Assembly (NCBI GenBank): GCA_017429205.1
Contig: JAFRPH010000044.1
Span: forward strand, 1 to 57,608
Source of the DNA: Bacteroidales bacterium
Lineage (GTDB): Bacteria > Bacteroidota > Bacteroidia > Bacteroidales > UBA932
Length of the DNA stretch: 57,608 nt
Direction: 5' to 3'
The notes under the pieces are model-generated. The model worked only from the letters and a program-made list of their open reading frames with translations. It made no database searches and was not told where the DNA came from. Below are positions 25,360 to 35,497 of this stretch, one piece after another. Every line of letters starts with the position of its first letter. Position 1 is the stretch's first letter. The position numbers and the translations under genes are program-made.

Positions 25360-27735
25360 TTATTTCACGTGAATCTCCTGCACGGGTTCCTTCGGGAGCA
25401 TGACGCGGTTCACAGGCCAGGACTGCGCCTTGGCGACCTTGAAGGGGAGGGAAGCGCGGATGTCGGCGACGGAGGCGCCGAAGTGCGCGGTGTAGGCGCC
25501 GGCAGCGGTCTCCCACGCGCTGGTCTCCTCGTTGAAAGAAGCGAGGGTGTACGGATCCACGGTCAGGGTGAGCGTCTGGCTCTCGCCGGGCTTCAGTTCG
25601 CGGGTCTTGGCGAAGGCGCGGAGCTCGCAGGCGGGCTTCACGAGGCCGCCGTCCGGAGCGGTGACGTACAGCTGCACGGCTTCCTTGCCGGCGAAGGAAC
25701 CGGTGTTGGTCACGGTGACGGTGGCGGTGACGGTACCGTCCTTGGCCACTTTCACGGCCGGCTTGGAATAGGTGAAGGCCGTGTAGGAGAGGCCGTAGCC
25801 GAACGGATAGGACACATTCTTGCCGACAGTGGCGAAGTAGCGGTAACCCACCCAGATGCCTTCCTTGTACTCGGTGAAGTCCACGTTGGGCTTTTTCACG
25901 CGGCCCATGCCGAACATGGCCAGGAGCTCGTTCGTGGACTCATCCTCCTCGTTCGAAGCGAACGGGTTCATGGAACCGTCGCCCACATAGTCGAACGGGA
26001 AGTTGTAGGAGGACGGGATGTCGAAGTAGGCGACCGGGAAGGTCATCGGGAGTTTTCCGGAGGGATAGGATGCGCCGCAGAGGACGTCGGCCACCGTGTA
26101 TCCGCCTTCCTGGCCGGGGGTCCAGGCAAGGAGCACGGCATCCGGAAGGTTCTTCCAGGAAGCGGTTTCGATGACGCCGCCGATGTTCAGCACCACGACG
26201 ACCGGCTTGCCGGCATAGTGGTAGGCGTCGCAGAGGTCCTGCAGGAGCTTGCGCTCGGCGCCCGTCAGCGTCCAGTCGCCGTCTTCGGCCCGGCGGTCGC
26301 CGCCTTCACCCGCATTGCGGGAAATCGTGAGGATGGCAATGTCGGACTGGGGGACCGTCTTGTCGATGAAGCCGCGAGACACGTTCATCTCGGGGATGAC
26401 GGGCTCGCCGAGCAGGACGGAAGAAGGAGACGCGTTGTTCCGGAGTTCCGTCTTCTGCAGGGCGATGTACTGCTTGTACCAGTTCTCGATCCCTTCGTCG
26501 ACCTCGAAGCCGTTGACCCGCAGGCCCTCGGCCACGTTGCGGACATATTTCTTGTTCACGTTGCCGGAGCCGGTGCCGCCGGCGATGAAGTCATAGGAAC
26601 CCACGCCGTACAGCGCGACCTTCTTCACGCCCTTGAGCGGCAGGACGCCGTTGTTCTCCAGGAGGACCAGGCCTTCGGCGGCCGCCTTGCGGACGAGTTT
26701 CGCGTGGCCTTCCAGGTCCGGCTTGTCGGAGTACTTGTAACCCTGGAAGCGAGGGGTCTTGACAATGTAGTTGAGCATGTTGCGGACGCACAGGTCCACA
26801 TCCTCGATCTTCAGGGTGCCGTTCTGGACGCCGGCGACGATTTCGCCGATGAAGATGTCCATGCCCGGTTCCAGGAGGTCGTTGATGGCGCCGATCTGTT
26901 CGACGGTCTTGCGGGGGCCGGTCCAGTCGGTCATCACGATGCCCTTGAAGCCCCACTCCTCGCGGAGAATGGTATACAGCAGGTCGCGGTTCGCCTGCGT
27001 GTAGGGACCGTTGATCCGATTGTAGGAGGACATGATGGTCCAGGGATCGGACTCCTTGACGGCGATCTCGAAGCCCTTGAGGTAGAGCTCGCGAAGGGCG
27101 CGCGGATTGATGCGGGCGTCATTCGCCATGCGGTTCGTTTCCTGGCTGTTGCCGGCGAAATGCTTGACGGAAACGCCCACGCCGTTGGACTGGATGCCGC
27201 GGGTGTAGGCGGCGGCCATCTTGCCGGTCAGGAGGGGATCCTCGGAGAAATACTCGAAATTACGGCCGCAGAGGGGGTTCCGGTGCAGGTTCATGCCCGG
27301 GGCCAGGAGGACGTCCGCCCCGTATTCCTTCACTTCCTCGCCCATCGCGGTGGTGAGTTCCTCCACCAGCGGCGTGTTCCAGGTCGATGCCAGGGAGGTG
27401 CCCACCGGGAAGCCCGTGCAGTAGAACGTCTTGTCCGTGCCGGGACGGGTGGGGTTGATGCGGAGGCCGGCAGGACCGTCGGAGAGGACGGTCTGCGGGA
27501 TACCCAGGCGCGGAATGGCCCGGGTGGTGCCGGCGGCGCCGGAGACCAGGACCTCGTCGGAGCCCGTCAGGCCGCCGACCATGCTGCCCCAGCCGGTGCC
27601 GACCAGCAGGGTGGCCTTCTCCTCCAGGGTCATCGCCTGCAGGACTTCGTCGATGTTGTTCTTGTTCAGTTTAGGCTGCGCCGAGGCCGCAAGGGCGGTG
27701 AGGGCGGCGGCCAGCAGAAGGGTGATTCTCTTCAT
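25360..27735 (-). CDS. GH3 beta-glycosidase, secreted (beta-glucosidase type)
   Basis: 791 residues with a Sec signal (MKRITLLLAAALTALAASAQ). Full GH3 layout: N-terminal TIM barrel (DGPAGLR, GRNFEYFSEDP, SVKHFAGNSQETNR, catalytic nucleophile D270 in GIVMTDWTG), the alpha/beta sandwich (AAAEGLVLLENNGVLPLK, SDIAILTISRNAGEGGDR), and a C-terminal fibronectin III-like domain (about 680-780). No PA14 insert is present. It resembles beta-glucosidases of PULs; substrate could be a beta-glucoside or another beta-glycoside. The ATG at 27735 begins the signal peptide; a much longer upstream opening is antisense to the CE2 gene and is rejected. It is divergent from the CE2-GH95 operon, and a paired TTTGAACA element lies 37 bases upstream of its -7 (TATTTTTA, 27770-27763). 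Confidence 0.92.
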   Translation of the reverse strand: MKRITLLLAAALTALAASAQPKLNKNNIDEVLQAMTLEEKATLLVGTGWGSMVGGLTGSDEVLVSGAAGTTRAIPRLGIPQTVLSDGPAGLRINPTRPGTDKTFYCTGFPVGTSLASTWNTPLVEELTTAMGEEVKEYGADVLLAPGMNLHRNPLCGRNFEYFSEDPLLTGKMAAAYTRGIQSNGVGVSVKHFAGNSQETNRMANDARINPRALRELYLKGFEIAVKESDPWTIMSSYNRINGPYTQANRDLLYTILREEWGFKGIVMTDWTGPRKTVEQIGAINDLLEPGMDIFIGEIVAGVQNGTLKIEDVDLCVRNMLNYIVKTPRFQGYKYSDKPDLEGHAKLVRKAAAEGLVLLENNGVLPLKGVKKVALYGVGSYDFIAGGTGSGNVNKKYVRNVAEGLRVNGFEVDEGIENWYKQYIALQKTELRNNASPSSVLLGEPVIPEMNVSRGFIDKTVPQSDIAILTISRNAGEGGDRRAEDGDWTLTGAERKLLQDLCDAYHYAGKPVVVVLNIGGVIETASWKNLPDAVLLAWTPGQEGGYTVADVLCGASYPSGKLPMTFPVAYFDIPSSYNFPFDYVGDGSMNPFASNEEDESTNELLAMFGMGRVKKPNVDFTEYKEGIWVGYRYFATVGKNVSYPFGYGLSYTAFTYSKPAVKVAKDGTVTATVTVTNTGSFAGKEAVQLYVTAPDGGLVKPACELRAFAKTRELKPGESQTLTLTVDPYTLASFNEETSAWETAAGAYTAHFGASVADIRASLPFKVAKAQSWPVNRVMLPKEPVQEIHVK

Positions 27736-27807
27736 CGTGTTCGAATTATGGTTTTCCTGTTGTAAAAATAAGAAAGAAACGCCGGATTCGCCAACGCCCC
27801 GGCGATA

Positions 27808-27836
27808 TTTGAACAAGTCCCGCCAAAATTTGAACA
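27808..27836 (+). promoter_or_regulatory. Paired TTTGAACA direct repeat, candidate HTCS operator 1
   Basis: TTTGAACA occurs at 27808-27815 and again at 27829-27836, a 21-base period (two helical turns), in the same orientation. It sits between the GH3 gene and the CE2-GH95 operon; the second copy contains the -33 TTTG of the CE2 promoter. The same arrangement recurs near 35.4 and 39.8 kb. Confidence 0.6.
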
Positions 27837-27860
27837 CTGCGTGAAAAATAACTATCTTTC
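27829..27860 (+). promoter_or_regulatory. Promoter of the CE2-GH95 operon
   Basis: TTTG at 27829-27832, exactly 20 bases, then TATCTTTC at 27853-27860 (one mismatch to TAnnTTTG). It ends five bases before the ATG at 27865, so the leader would be very short. Confidence 0.5.
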
Positions 27861-27864
27861 GGCT

Positions 27865-28953
27865 ATGAAACGGATTCTCATCGCCCTGCTGCTCGCCGCC
27901 GCGGCCGTTCCGGCCGCCGCCCGCGAGCGAGTTCCGGCAGCCGACAGCCGCATCACCTTCGTCGGACGCACCCTTGTTTCCGAGACCGGCGCCGTCTCCT
28001 TCGACTGGAGCGCCGTCGTGACCCGCATTTCCTTCACGGGCGGCTACCTGGCCCTGGAGGCCGGCGACACCGGAAAGGATTATTTCAATGTCTGGATCGA
28101 CCGGGAGCCGTCCGCGGAGCCGGACAAGGTCGTCGTCATCGACCGGGACACCACCGTCGTCCTGTTCCGGCAGAAGGAGCGCAAGCCGCAGCCGCACCGG
28201 ATCGTCATCCAGAAGCGGACGGAGGCCGAGCAGGGGCGCGCGACCTTCCGGGCCTTTGAGGCCGAGGGCGCTTTCCTCCAGGCCGATGGGCTCCGCGACC
28301 GCCTCATCGAGTTCGTCGGCGACTCCTACACCTGCGGATACGGCAGCGAGAACAGCGTCCGCGAGGACCCGTTCCGTCCGGCCGACGAGAACCCTTCGAA
28401 GACCTACGCCGACATCCTGGGCCGCTATTTCGGGGCGGATGTCCTGCACATCTCCCATTCCGGCCAGGGCATCGACCGCAACTACAACGACGCCGGGCGT
28501 GGCTGGCACATGCCGCAGCGGTATCTCCAGACTTTCGACCTCGCCAAGGAACCCGCGTGGGGATTCGAGGGCGAGAAGCCGGATATCACGGTCATCTATC
28601 TGGGAACCAATGACTTCTCCACCAACCGGCAGCCGGCTTTCTCCGCTTTCCAGGAGGGATACATCCGGTTGCTGAAGGCTGTCAAGGAGCATTACGGCGA
28701 AGGACATCCCATCCTGTGCGTCGCTCCGATGCACAGCCCGGACCACCACGACTACATCCGCCGCGTGGTGGAATCCTGCGGACTGCCGAACGTCTACTAC
28801 GCCGGCCTGCCCGCCCAGGTCCACAACAACGAGGCCGACCTCGGCGCCTCCTGGCATCCGAATTACAACGGCCACCTGAAGAAAGCCTATTCCCTCATCC
28901 CCGTCGTCTCCACCATCACCGGCTGGCCGATGGAGAGCAAGCCTGTCGAATGA
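27865..28953 (+). CDS. CE2-like SGNH acetyl esterase
   Basis: 362 residues with a Sec signal ([19 protein letters not shown]). Residues about 25-135 form a jelly-roll domain, and about 140-360 an SGNH hydrolase domain, the arrangement of carbohydrate esterase family 2. Catalytic S154 sits in [17 protein letters not shown] and YLGTND supply oxyanion-hole residues; H331 lies in [13 protein letters not shown]2 enzymes remove acetyl groups from xylan, glucomannan or other plant glycans. A GTG at 27841 would add an unlikely N-terminal tail, so ATG 27865 is preferred. The stop overlaps the GH95 start (ATGA), so the two are coupled; deacetylation probably precedes GH95 action. Confidence 0.88.
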   Translation: MKRILIALLLAAAAVPAAARERVPAADSRITFVGRTLVSETGAVSFDWSAVVTRISFTGGYLALEAGDTGKDYFNVWIDREPSAEPDKVVVIDRDTTVVLFRQKERKPQPHRIVIQKRTEAEQGRATFRAFEAEGAFLQADGLRDRLIEFVGDSYTCGYGSENSVREDPFRPADENPSKTYADILGRYFGADVLHISHSGQGIDRNYNDAGRGWHMPQRYLQTFDLAKEPAWGFEGEKPDITVIYLGTNDFSTNRQPAFSAFQEGYIRLLKAVKEHYGEGHPILCVAPMHSPDHHDYIRRVVESCGLPNVYYAGLPAQVHNNEADLGASWHPNYNGHLKKAYSLIPVVSTITGWPMESKPVE

Positions 28954-31280
28954 TGAAACGCCTTCTCCCGCTCCTGCTGGTCCTGACGGCCTGCACGGGC
29001 GCCCCGCAGCGCGAATTGACGCTGCATTACGACCGCCCGGCCGCTTTCTTCGAGGAAGCCCTTCCCGTGGGCAACGGCCGCCTGGGCGCGATGGTGTACG
29101 GCGATCCCGTCCACGAGCATCTGTCCCTGAATGACATCACCCTCTGGACCGGCGAGCCGGACAAAGGGACGGAGCATCCGGACCTCGTGGCCCTCGGCCT
29201 GACCGGCGACGGGGCGGAAGCCCTGAAAGCCGTCCGCGAGGCCCTGGACCACGAGGACTATGCGGCCGCCGAACGGCTCCAGCGAGGCCTGCAGGGGCAT
29301 TTCAGCGAGAGCTATATGCCGCTGGGGACGCTCCGGATCGACTATGACACCTGCGCCGTGTCGGCCTATGAGCGGAAGCTGGACCTGTCCCGGGCGGTCG
29401 CCACGACGTCGTACTTGCGGGACGGCGCCCTGTTCCGGAGCGAGGTCTTCGCCTCGGCGCCGGACTCGGTGATCGTCGTCCATATCGTCTCGGAAGCGCC
29501 CGTGAACGCCCGGGTTTCCCTGGGCACGGCCTTGCCGCACGAGCTTTCGGCGTCGGAGGAAGGTCTGGTCATGGACGGCTATGCCGCGTGGCACACCTAT
29601 CCGAACTATTTCAATTTCAAGCAGCTCAGCCCGGAGAAATACTGGTACGACCCGGCCCGCGGCATCCATTTCCGCACGCGGGTTTATGCCGATGTTTCCG
29701 GCGGCGGCGTTTCCACGGCCGAGGGCGCTCTCGTGCTGGACGGCGTCCGGGAAGCGACGCTTTACCTGGTCAACGCCACCAGTTTCAACGGTTTCGACAA
29801 GGATCCGGTGAAGGAAGGGAAACCGTACAAGGCTTTGGCCGATGCGAACTTGCAACGCGCTCGCGAGGCCGGTCTTGCACGGCTCCAGGCCCGCCACGAG
29901 GCCGATTACAAGGGTTATTTCGACCGCGTGTCCATCGACCTGGGCGCGACGCCGGACTCCGTCCGCGTCCTGCCCACCGACGTCCAGCTGAAGCGCTATA
30001 CGGACCGTGGCGAGGCGAATCCCGAGCTGGAAGCGCTCTACTACCAGTACGGTCGGTACCTGCTGATCGCGTCTTCCCGGACGGAAGGCGTCCCGGCAAA
30101 CCTGCAGGGTCTCTGGAACGAGAGCATGGACCCGCCGTGGAGCTGCAACTACACCATCAACATCAACCTGGAGGAGAACTACTGGCCCGCGGAGGCCGCC
30201 GGCCTGGGAGATATGCACAACGTCCTACGCACGTTCGTCCATAACCTGAGCAAGAACGGCGCACCTGTAGCGAGCCGTCTCTACGGCGCCACTCGCGGCT
30301 GGAACGCCGGCCACAACTCCGACATCTGGGCGATGGCCACGCCCGTGGGCCTGGGCACCGGTGACCCGTCCTGGGCGAACTGGACGATGGGCGGCGCCTG
30401 GCTGGCCACCCACCTTTGGGAGCATTACCTCTACACCCGCGACCGGGCCGCCCTGGAAGCGGATTATCCCGTCTTGAAGGGCGCGGCGGAGTTCTGCATG
30501 GACTGGCTCGTGGAAAAGAAGGGCGAGCTCGTCACCTCGCCCGGCACTTCGCCGGAAAACATCTACGTCACGCCCGACGGCTTCGCCGGCGCCACGCTGT
30601 ACGGCGCCACGGCGGACCTCGCCATCATCCGCGAGTGCCTCACGGATGCCGTTGCGGCGGCTCGCGAACTCGCCTTGGACGACGACTTCGTCGCCGAGGC
30701 CTCCGCCGTGCTCGCCCGCCTGCGCCCCTACCAGGTCGGCGCCGCCGGAAATCTTCAGGAATGGTACTATGACTGGCGGGACTGGGAGCCCCAGCACCGC
30801 CACCAGTCGCACCTTATCGGCGCGTATCCCGGCCACCAGTATGTGACCGGTCCCATCGCCGATGCGGCGCTGAAAACACTGGAAATCAAGGGCTTCGAAA
30901 CTACAGGCTGGAGCTGCGGCTGGCGCGTGAACCTGTACGCCCGGCTCCGCGACGGCGAGAGCGCCTACAAGATGTACCGGCGCCTGCTCCGCTATGTGAG
31001 TCCCGACAACTTCCGGGGGCCCGACTACCGCCGCGGCGGCGGCACCTACCCGAACCTCTTCGACGCGCATTCGCCTTTCCAGATCGACGGGAACTTCGGC
31101 GGCTGCGCCGGTGTGATGGAAATGCTCCTGTACAGCGGCCCGGACGGTACTCTCCAGCCGCTTCCGGCCCTTCCTTCCGCCTGGCCCGCCGGCTCCATCA
31201 AGGGCCTCCGCACCCGCAAGGGCACGACCGTGGACCTTGTCTGGAAAGACGGCAAGGTGGTTTCGTTCAAGGAAAGCTGA
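28950..31280 (+). CDS. GH95 alpha-L-fucosidase/alpha-L-galactosidase
   Basis: 776 residues, lipoprotein signal ([15 protein letters not shown]). The GH95 domains are complete: N-terminal beta region (about 20-270), helical barrel and C-terminal beta domain. Catalytic residues align with the bifidobacterial enzyme AfcA: N404 and N406 in [13 protein letters not shown], acid E536 in [10 protein letters not shown], and D713 in [12 protein letters not shown]402 replaces the histidine seen two positions before the first Asn in AfcA; threonine is the residue reported in the alpha-L-galactosidase of a Bacteroides ovatus xylan PUL. The inverting enzyme would remove terminal L-fucose or L-galactose from a plant glycan. 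It is coupled to the CE2 gene, and it ends ten bases before the HTCS stop. Confidence 0.9.
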   Translation: MMKRLLPLLLVLTACTGAPQRELTLHYDRPAAFFEEALPVGNGRLGAMVYGDPVHEHLSLNDITLWTGEPDKGTEHPDLVALGLTGDGAEALKAVREALDHEDYAAAERLQRGLQGHFSESYMPLGTLRIDYDTCAVSAYERKLDLSRAVATTSYLRDGALFRSEVFASAPDSVIVVHIVSEAPVNARVSLGTALPHELSASEEGLVMDGYAAWHTYPNYFNFKQLSPEKYWYDPARGIHFRTRVYADVSGGGVSTAEGALVLDGVREATLYLVNATSFNGFDKDPVKEGKPYKALADANLQRAREAGLARLQARHEADYKGYFDRVSIDLGATPDSVRVLPTDVQLKRYTDRGEANPELEALYYQYGRYLLIASSRTEGVPANLQGLWNESMDPPWSCNYTININLEENYWPAEAAGLGDMHNVLRTFVHNLSKNGAPVASRLYGATRGWNAGHNSDIWAMATPVGLGTGDPSWANWTMGGAWLATHLWEHYLYTRDRAALEADYPVLKGAAEFCMDWLVEKKGELVTSPGTSPENIYVTPDGFAGATLYGATADLAIIRECLTDAVAAARELALDDDFVAEASAVLARLRPYQVGAAGNLQEWYYDWRDWEPQHRHQSHLIGAYPGHQYVTGPIADAALKTLEIKGFETTGWSCGWRVNLYARLRDGESAYKMYRRLLRYVSPDNFRGPDYRRGGGTYPNLFDAHSPFQIDGNFGGCAGVMEMLLYSGPDGTLQPLPALPSAWPAGSIKGLRTRKGTTVDLVWKDGKVVSFKES

Positions 31281-31290
31281 TTCTTCGTCC

Positions 31291-34200
31291 TTACCCTCCG
31301 TACTCCGACGGCGGGACGCCGAACTGCTTCTTGAAGGAAGTGGAGAAGTGCGATAGGGTGTTGAAGCCGGTCATGTAGGCGATTTCGGACATGTTGTACT
31401 TGCCTTCCTTGAGGAGGTCGGCGGCGCGGTTGAGCTTGTAGCGCTTGAAGAACACGCTCGGGTTCTCGCCGGTCAGGCCTTTCACCTTGTAGTAGAACTT
31501 GGTTCGAGAGATCTTCATCATCTCCGTGATGCGGGTGATGTCCAGGTCCACGTTGGCCAGTTCCTTTTCCATCAGTTCGTACAGCTCCTTCATGAAGGCG
31601 GCGTCGCGCGGGGAGAGGGCTTCGGGTTCGATGTCCTCCGTCGTGGTGATGGAACCCAGCTGCTTGTGCAGCTTCGCGCGGTTGTCCAGCAGGGACTTCA
31701 CGAGGGCCAGCAGGTAGGCGGGCTGGAAGGGTTTGGTGACGTAGGCGTCGGCCCCTTCGCGGAGGCCCTGGACCTGATTCTCCACGGCGACCTTCGCCGT
31801 GACCAGCACCACGGGGATGTGGCTCAGCTGGAGGTCCGCCTTGACGGCCTTGCACAGCTCGTAGCCGCTCATGCCGGGCATCACGACGTCGGAGATCACC
31901 AGGTCGGGAATCTCGTCCTCCATACCCTTCAGGGCGGAGGCGCCGTCGAAGTACACGGACACGTTGTAGTACGGGCTCAGGAGCACCTTCACGTAGTTGG
32001 CGATGTCGATGTCGTCGTCCACGACGGCGATCCGCTGGCGATCCTCGCTGTCCGCCGTCTCCGCCGGCATTTCCGTGGCGACCGGGGCGGGGATGTCGTA
32101 CACCGGCTTGATTTCCGTGCGCTCGTCCTCGGTGTAGGAGGAGGCGCTCACGGGAAGAACGAGGCTGAAGACGGCCCCGCCTTCTTCGCGGTTCGCCGCC
32201 TTGATATAGCCGTGATGCAGGCCGGCCAGCGACCGGGCATAGAACAGGCCGATGCCGGATCCGTGCGTATCGCCTTGGTTGTCAGCCTGGTAGAAGCGCT
32301 CGAAAATCTTCTCCTGTTCTCCTTCCGGAATGCCGCGACCCGTGTCCGCCACCGTGATGAGGGCGTACTGGGTGTCGGTATCGGCCTTCGTGAGCGGGAA
32401 GGTGGCGGCCGCTTCGTCCCGCGGAACGACGTCGAAGGAGAGCGTGACGCGTCCGCCCGTGGGCGTGAACTTCATCGCGTTGGACAGGAGATTCATCACG
32501 ATCTTCTGCACCTTGTCCACATCGGCCCACATCGGGAAGGAGTCCTCGAGGCCATGGGTCTGGAACTCGATGCCCTTGGCGCCGGCGTTGAACTTGAACA
32601 GTTCCGCGATGCCCTTCAGCGGGGCGACGATGTCGCCCTGCGCGGCCCGCAGCTGGAGTTTCTTGTCGCCGATGCGGTTGAAGTCCAGAAGCTGGTTCAC
32701 CAGCGAGAGCATCCAGGTGGCGTTGCGCTGGATGATGCCCACCAGCTGGCGGTCCTGACCCTTGACGCCGTCCGATTCAGCCAACTGGGAGACCGGCCCC
32801 GCGATCATCGTGAGCGGGGTGCGGAACTCGTGCGCCACATTGGAGAAGTAGTTCATCTGGATCTTCGACAGCCGCTTCTCCTGTTCCTTTTCCTTCTCCA
32901 CCCGTTCGCGCTCGCGGCGCACCTCGTGGATGCGCCGGGCCGCTTCCTTCCTGACGCGGCGGATCCGGCGCGTCAGCTGATAGATGCCCGCCAGGAGCAC
33001 GAAACCGACCAGGATGTACAGCAGGATCGCCCACCAGGTTCCGTACCAGGGCGGCAGCACCCGGACGTTCAGGGAGTTCTCGGTTTCGACGATGCTCTGG
33101 TTGTTGTTGGTGATGCGGACCCGGAACTTGTAGTCGCCGGCCGGCAGGTTCGAATAGTAGGCGTCGTGGTCGTTCCCCGCATCGACCCAGTTGGGGTCGT
33201 AGCCTTCCATCATGTAGAAGTAGTGCGTCCGCTCCAGGCCGCTGAAGTCCAGCGCGGCGAAGGAGATGCTGAAGGCGTTCTGGTCGTCGCGGAGGACGAT
33301 GTCCGGATTGTCCCGGAGTTCCCGCTCGATGGCGGCGCCCTTGCCGGGTTCCACCAGGACGTTGTGGATCTTCAAGTCCTCGAAAACCAGGGGGACGGAC
33401 CGCTTCTGGGGCACGTCCAGCGGGTTGAACCAGGTGAGGCCGTGGGTGCCGCCGAACACGAGCGTGCCGTCCGGCAGGACGCAGGAGGCCCGCTCGGAGA
33501 ACTGGTCTCCGCCGATGCCGTCTTCCTTGAAGTAATTGACGAACCGGCCGACGGTGCGGTCGAACTTGCCGAGTCCGTTCATCGTGGACACCCAGATGTT
33601 GCCCTGGCGGTCTTCCTCGATGGAACAGATGTCCAGGCAGGGGACCCCGTCCACCGGTGCGGTGACCGCGCCCCGCTTGGAGTGCCGGAGCAGGCCGTTC
33701 GCCGTGGTCCCGGCCCAGAATTCGCCGGCGCTGTCCTTGAGGAGACAAGTGGCGCGAAGCGCGGAATGACGGGCGCAGGACGCCTTTTCTTCCTCGGTCA
33801 TGGACAGTTCGGTGACTTCGTCCGTGAACGGGTTGACGCTCACCAGCATCCGGTTGAGGCCGGCGACCACGATCCCGCTCTCCGCCGTCATTTCCAAGTC
33901 GGTGACATAGGGCGTTTCGGAATCGTTCCAAACGGTGACGTACGCCGATTCCCGAGTGGCCTTGTCGTACCGGGTCAGGTTGGCGCTCATGCCGCCGATC
34001 CAGATACGGCCCTGCCCGTCCTCCGTGATGGCACTGACATTCGGCACGAAAAGATTGTCCAGGACCTGGAAACGGTCTCCTTCATATCGGCACCGGACCA
34101 CCCAGTACTTCTCCTGGAAGAACAGCCACAGGTCGCCGCCGGAGTCGCAGAACACTTTCGAGCAGCGGTTGTAGCCCACGCTGGTGTTCCGAATCAGGGC

Positions 34201-35346
34201 GGAGATGTCCACGCTCCGGAGGTCTTTCCTGCGCAGGTCATACAGCCACAGGCCGTCGCGGAGCGTGGCGATCCAGAGCCGCTGCTCCTGGTCCAGGCAC
34301 AAGGACACCACTGTTTTCCCGGCGAAGGCCGATGTCAGGAACTTGTTGCTGTTGAACTGGTTCCTGTACATGTAAGAGACGGTGTATCCCTGGTCCGTCG
34401 TGCCGAACCACAGATTGTGTTCGCTGTCCCGGAAGATGGTGCGGATTTCCGTGTCGGGCAGTTCGAAGGGGAAACCGGCGTCGTCCTGGAACTGGACGCG
34501 CTCCGTCGTCCGGTAATAGTGGAACATGCCCTTGCCGATGACATTCAGCAGCAAGGAGCGGTCGTCGACGTTGAAAAGGATGTCGACGTCTCCCTGCATC
34601 AGCCGGGATTCGTTGCGGATGGCTTCGGGCAGTTCCTTCCAGGTACGCGTCCGGGTGTCGAAGATGCTCATCCGGCCCATGCCGGACATCCAGAGCTCCC
34701 CGTTTCCCGCGTCGCACAGGTGATAGACGATATGGGAGGTGGGGAAGGAGGCGACCAGGGAGAAATCGTTGGTGTCGTAGCAGTTCAGGACCGTTCCGCC
34801 GTTGGCGGAGACCCACAGGAAGTTCCCTTCTTGGACGGCGTAGGGATAGCTGAAGGCGTTGAAGTCGCGGACGACCGGCCGGAACCGGTCCTCGTCCGCG
34901 TCGTACTGGAACAGCGTGGCGGAGTTGCTCATCAGGAGCTTTCCGTCCCGGGTCTCCCAGAGGTGGTTGGCGTTCGGCCGGCCGGGGGCGGGCACGTATC
35001 GGAACTGCCCCTCGGACGTCAGGCGCGCGACCCCGCTGTTCGTCGCGGCCCAGATCGTTCCCGTCGAACTGCGAAAGACGTCGTTCACCAGGTTGTCGGG
35101 GAGGCCCAGCGTATCGTCTGCGCTGAAGTATTGGTGATATTCGTGGACGCTGAACCGGTTGAGACCGCGGGAGGTGGCGATCCAGATATGGCCGTCTGCG
35201 TCCTCGGCGAAGGCGTTCACCCGCTGGTTGGAGAGGCGGTCGGCCACGACGATGGTTCCGGACGGCTCGGAAACGGGCGGAGCGCCGCGTCCGCAGCCTG
35301 CGAGGGCGACCAGGAGGGTGAAAAAGGTCAGACGCTTGTATTTCAT
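31291..35346 (-). CDS. Hybrid two-component system sensor-regulator (HTCS, AraC type)
   Basis: 1351 residues. An N-terminal signal (MKYKRLTFFTLLVALAGC) leads into a periplasmic two-propeller sensor of repeated GHIWIATSRGL-type Reg_prop blades (about 25-690), a Y_Y_Y domain (about 695-765), one membrane helix (about 771-793), a charged coiled linker, HisKA with phosphoacceptor H839 in SNVAHEFRTPL, HATPase with NLLSNAMKFTPTGGRV and DTGRGIPEGEQEKIFERF, a receiver domain (about 1105-1215) with D1153 in VISDVVMPG, and a C-terminal AraC helix-turn-helix (about 1250-1351). Such proteins sense a specific oligosaccharide in the periplasm and activate their PUL. Minus-strand TATCTTTA (35378-35371) is a possible -7. 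The in-frame opening upstream of 35346 lacks a signal. The paired TTTGAACA element lies in its upstream region. The LAGC lipobox-like end of the signal is unusual. Confidence 0.92.
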   Translation of the reverse strand: MKYKRLTFFTLLVALAGCGRGAPPVSEPSGTIVVADRLSNQRVNAFAEDADGHIWIATSRGLNRFSVHEYHQYFSADDTLGLPDNLVNDVFRSSTGTIWAATNSGVARLTSEGQFRYVPAPGRPNANHLWETRDGKLLMSNSATLFQYDADEDRFRPVVRDFNAFSYPYAVQEGNFLWVSANGGTVLNCYDTNDFSLVASFPTSHIVYHLCDAGNGELWMSGMGRMSIFDTRTRTWKELPEAIRNESRLMQGDVDILFNVDDRSLLLNVIGKGMFHYYRTTERVQFQDDAGFPFELPDTEIRTIFRDSEHNLWFGTTDQGYTVSYMYRNQFNSNKFLTSAFAGKTVVSLCLDQEQRLWIATLRDGLWLYDLRRKDLRSVDISALIRNTSVGYNRCSKVFCDSGGDLWLFFQEKYWVVRCRYEGDRFQVLDNLFVPNVSAITEDGQGRIWIGGMSANLTRYDKATRESAYVTVWNDSETPYVTDLEMTAESGIVVAGLNRMLVSVNPFTDEVTELSMTEEEKASCARHSALRATCLLKDSAGEFWAGTTANGLLRHSKRGAVTAPVDGVPCLDICSIEEDRQGNIWVSTMNGLGKFDRTVGRFVNYFKEDGIGGDQFSERASCVLPDGTLVFGGTHGLTWFNPLDVPQKRSVPLVFEDLKIHNVLVEPGKGAAIERELRDNPDIVLRDDQNAFSISFAALDFSGLERTHYFYMMEGYDPNWVDAGNDHDAYYSNLPAGDYKFRVRITNNNQSIVETENSLNVRVLPPWYGTWWAILLYILVGFVLLAGIYQLTRRIRRVRKEAARRIHEVRRERERVEKEKEQEKRLSKIQMNYFSNVAHEFRTPLTMIAGPVSQLAESDGVKGQDRQLVGIIQRNATWMLSLVNQLLDFNRIGDKKLQLRAAQGDIVAPLKGIAELFKFNAGAKGIEFQTHGLEDSFPMWADVDKVQKIVMNLLSNAMKFTPTGGRVTLSFDVVPRDEAAATFPLTKADTDTQYALITVADTGRGIPEGEQEKIFERFYQADNQGDTHGSGIGLFYARSLAGLHHGYIKAANREEGGAVFSLVLPVSASSYTEDERTEIKPVYDIPAPVATEMPAETADSEDRQRIAVVDDDIDIANYVKVLLSPYYNVSVYFDGASALKGMEDEIPDLVISDVVMPGMSGYELCKAVKADLQLSHIPVVLVTAKVAVENQVQGLREGADAYVTKPFQPAYLLALVKSLLDNRAKLHKQLGSITTTEDIEPEALSPRDAAFMKELYELMEKELANVDLDITRITEMMKISRTKFYYKVKGLTGENPSVFFKRYKLNRAADLLKEGKYNMSEIAYMTGFNTLSHFSTSFKKQFGVPPSEYGG

Positions 35347-35384
35347 AGGTTTCGATTCGGTTAGTTTTGGTAAAGATAGTGATT

Positions 35385-35412
35385 TTTGAACAAATAGAAA
35401 GAAGTTTGAACA
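35385..35412 (+). promoter_or_regulatory. Paired TTTGAACA direct repeat, candidate HTCS operator 2
   Basis: TTTGAACA at 35385-35392 and 35405-35412, a 20-base period in the same orientation, in the 151-base region between the HTCS and the carboxylesterase. The HTCS -7 candidate lies 6 bases away on the minus strand, so here the element could mediate autoregulation. The rest of this gap is A/T-rich without a convincing promoter for the rightward gene. Confidence 0.6.
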
Positions 35413-35497
35413 GATGTGCGCGTGCGAAATACGGAAACGAAAACTATTGAAAAGCAAAAAAAAAGTTTTTTCGGGTTATTGCTGAAATTTGCATAGG

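Noticed and set aside
22422..25403. Long plus-strand frame over ettA and creD
   Set aside because: It mirrors ettA and then runs out of phase across creD; no family signature and no plausible start.
27736..28875. N-terminal extension of the minus-strand GH3 by about 380 codons
   Set aside because: The extension is antisense to the CE2 esterase, while a standard signal peptide starts at 27735.
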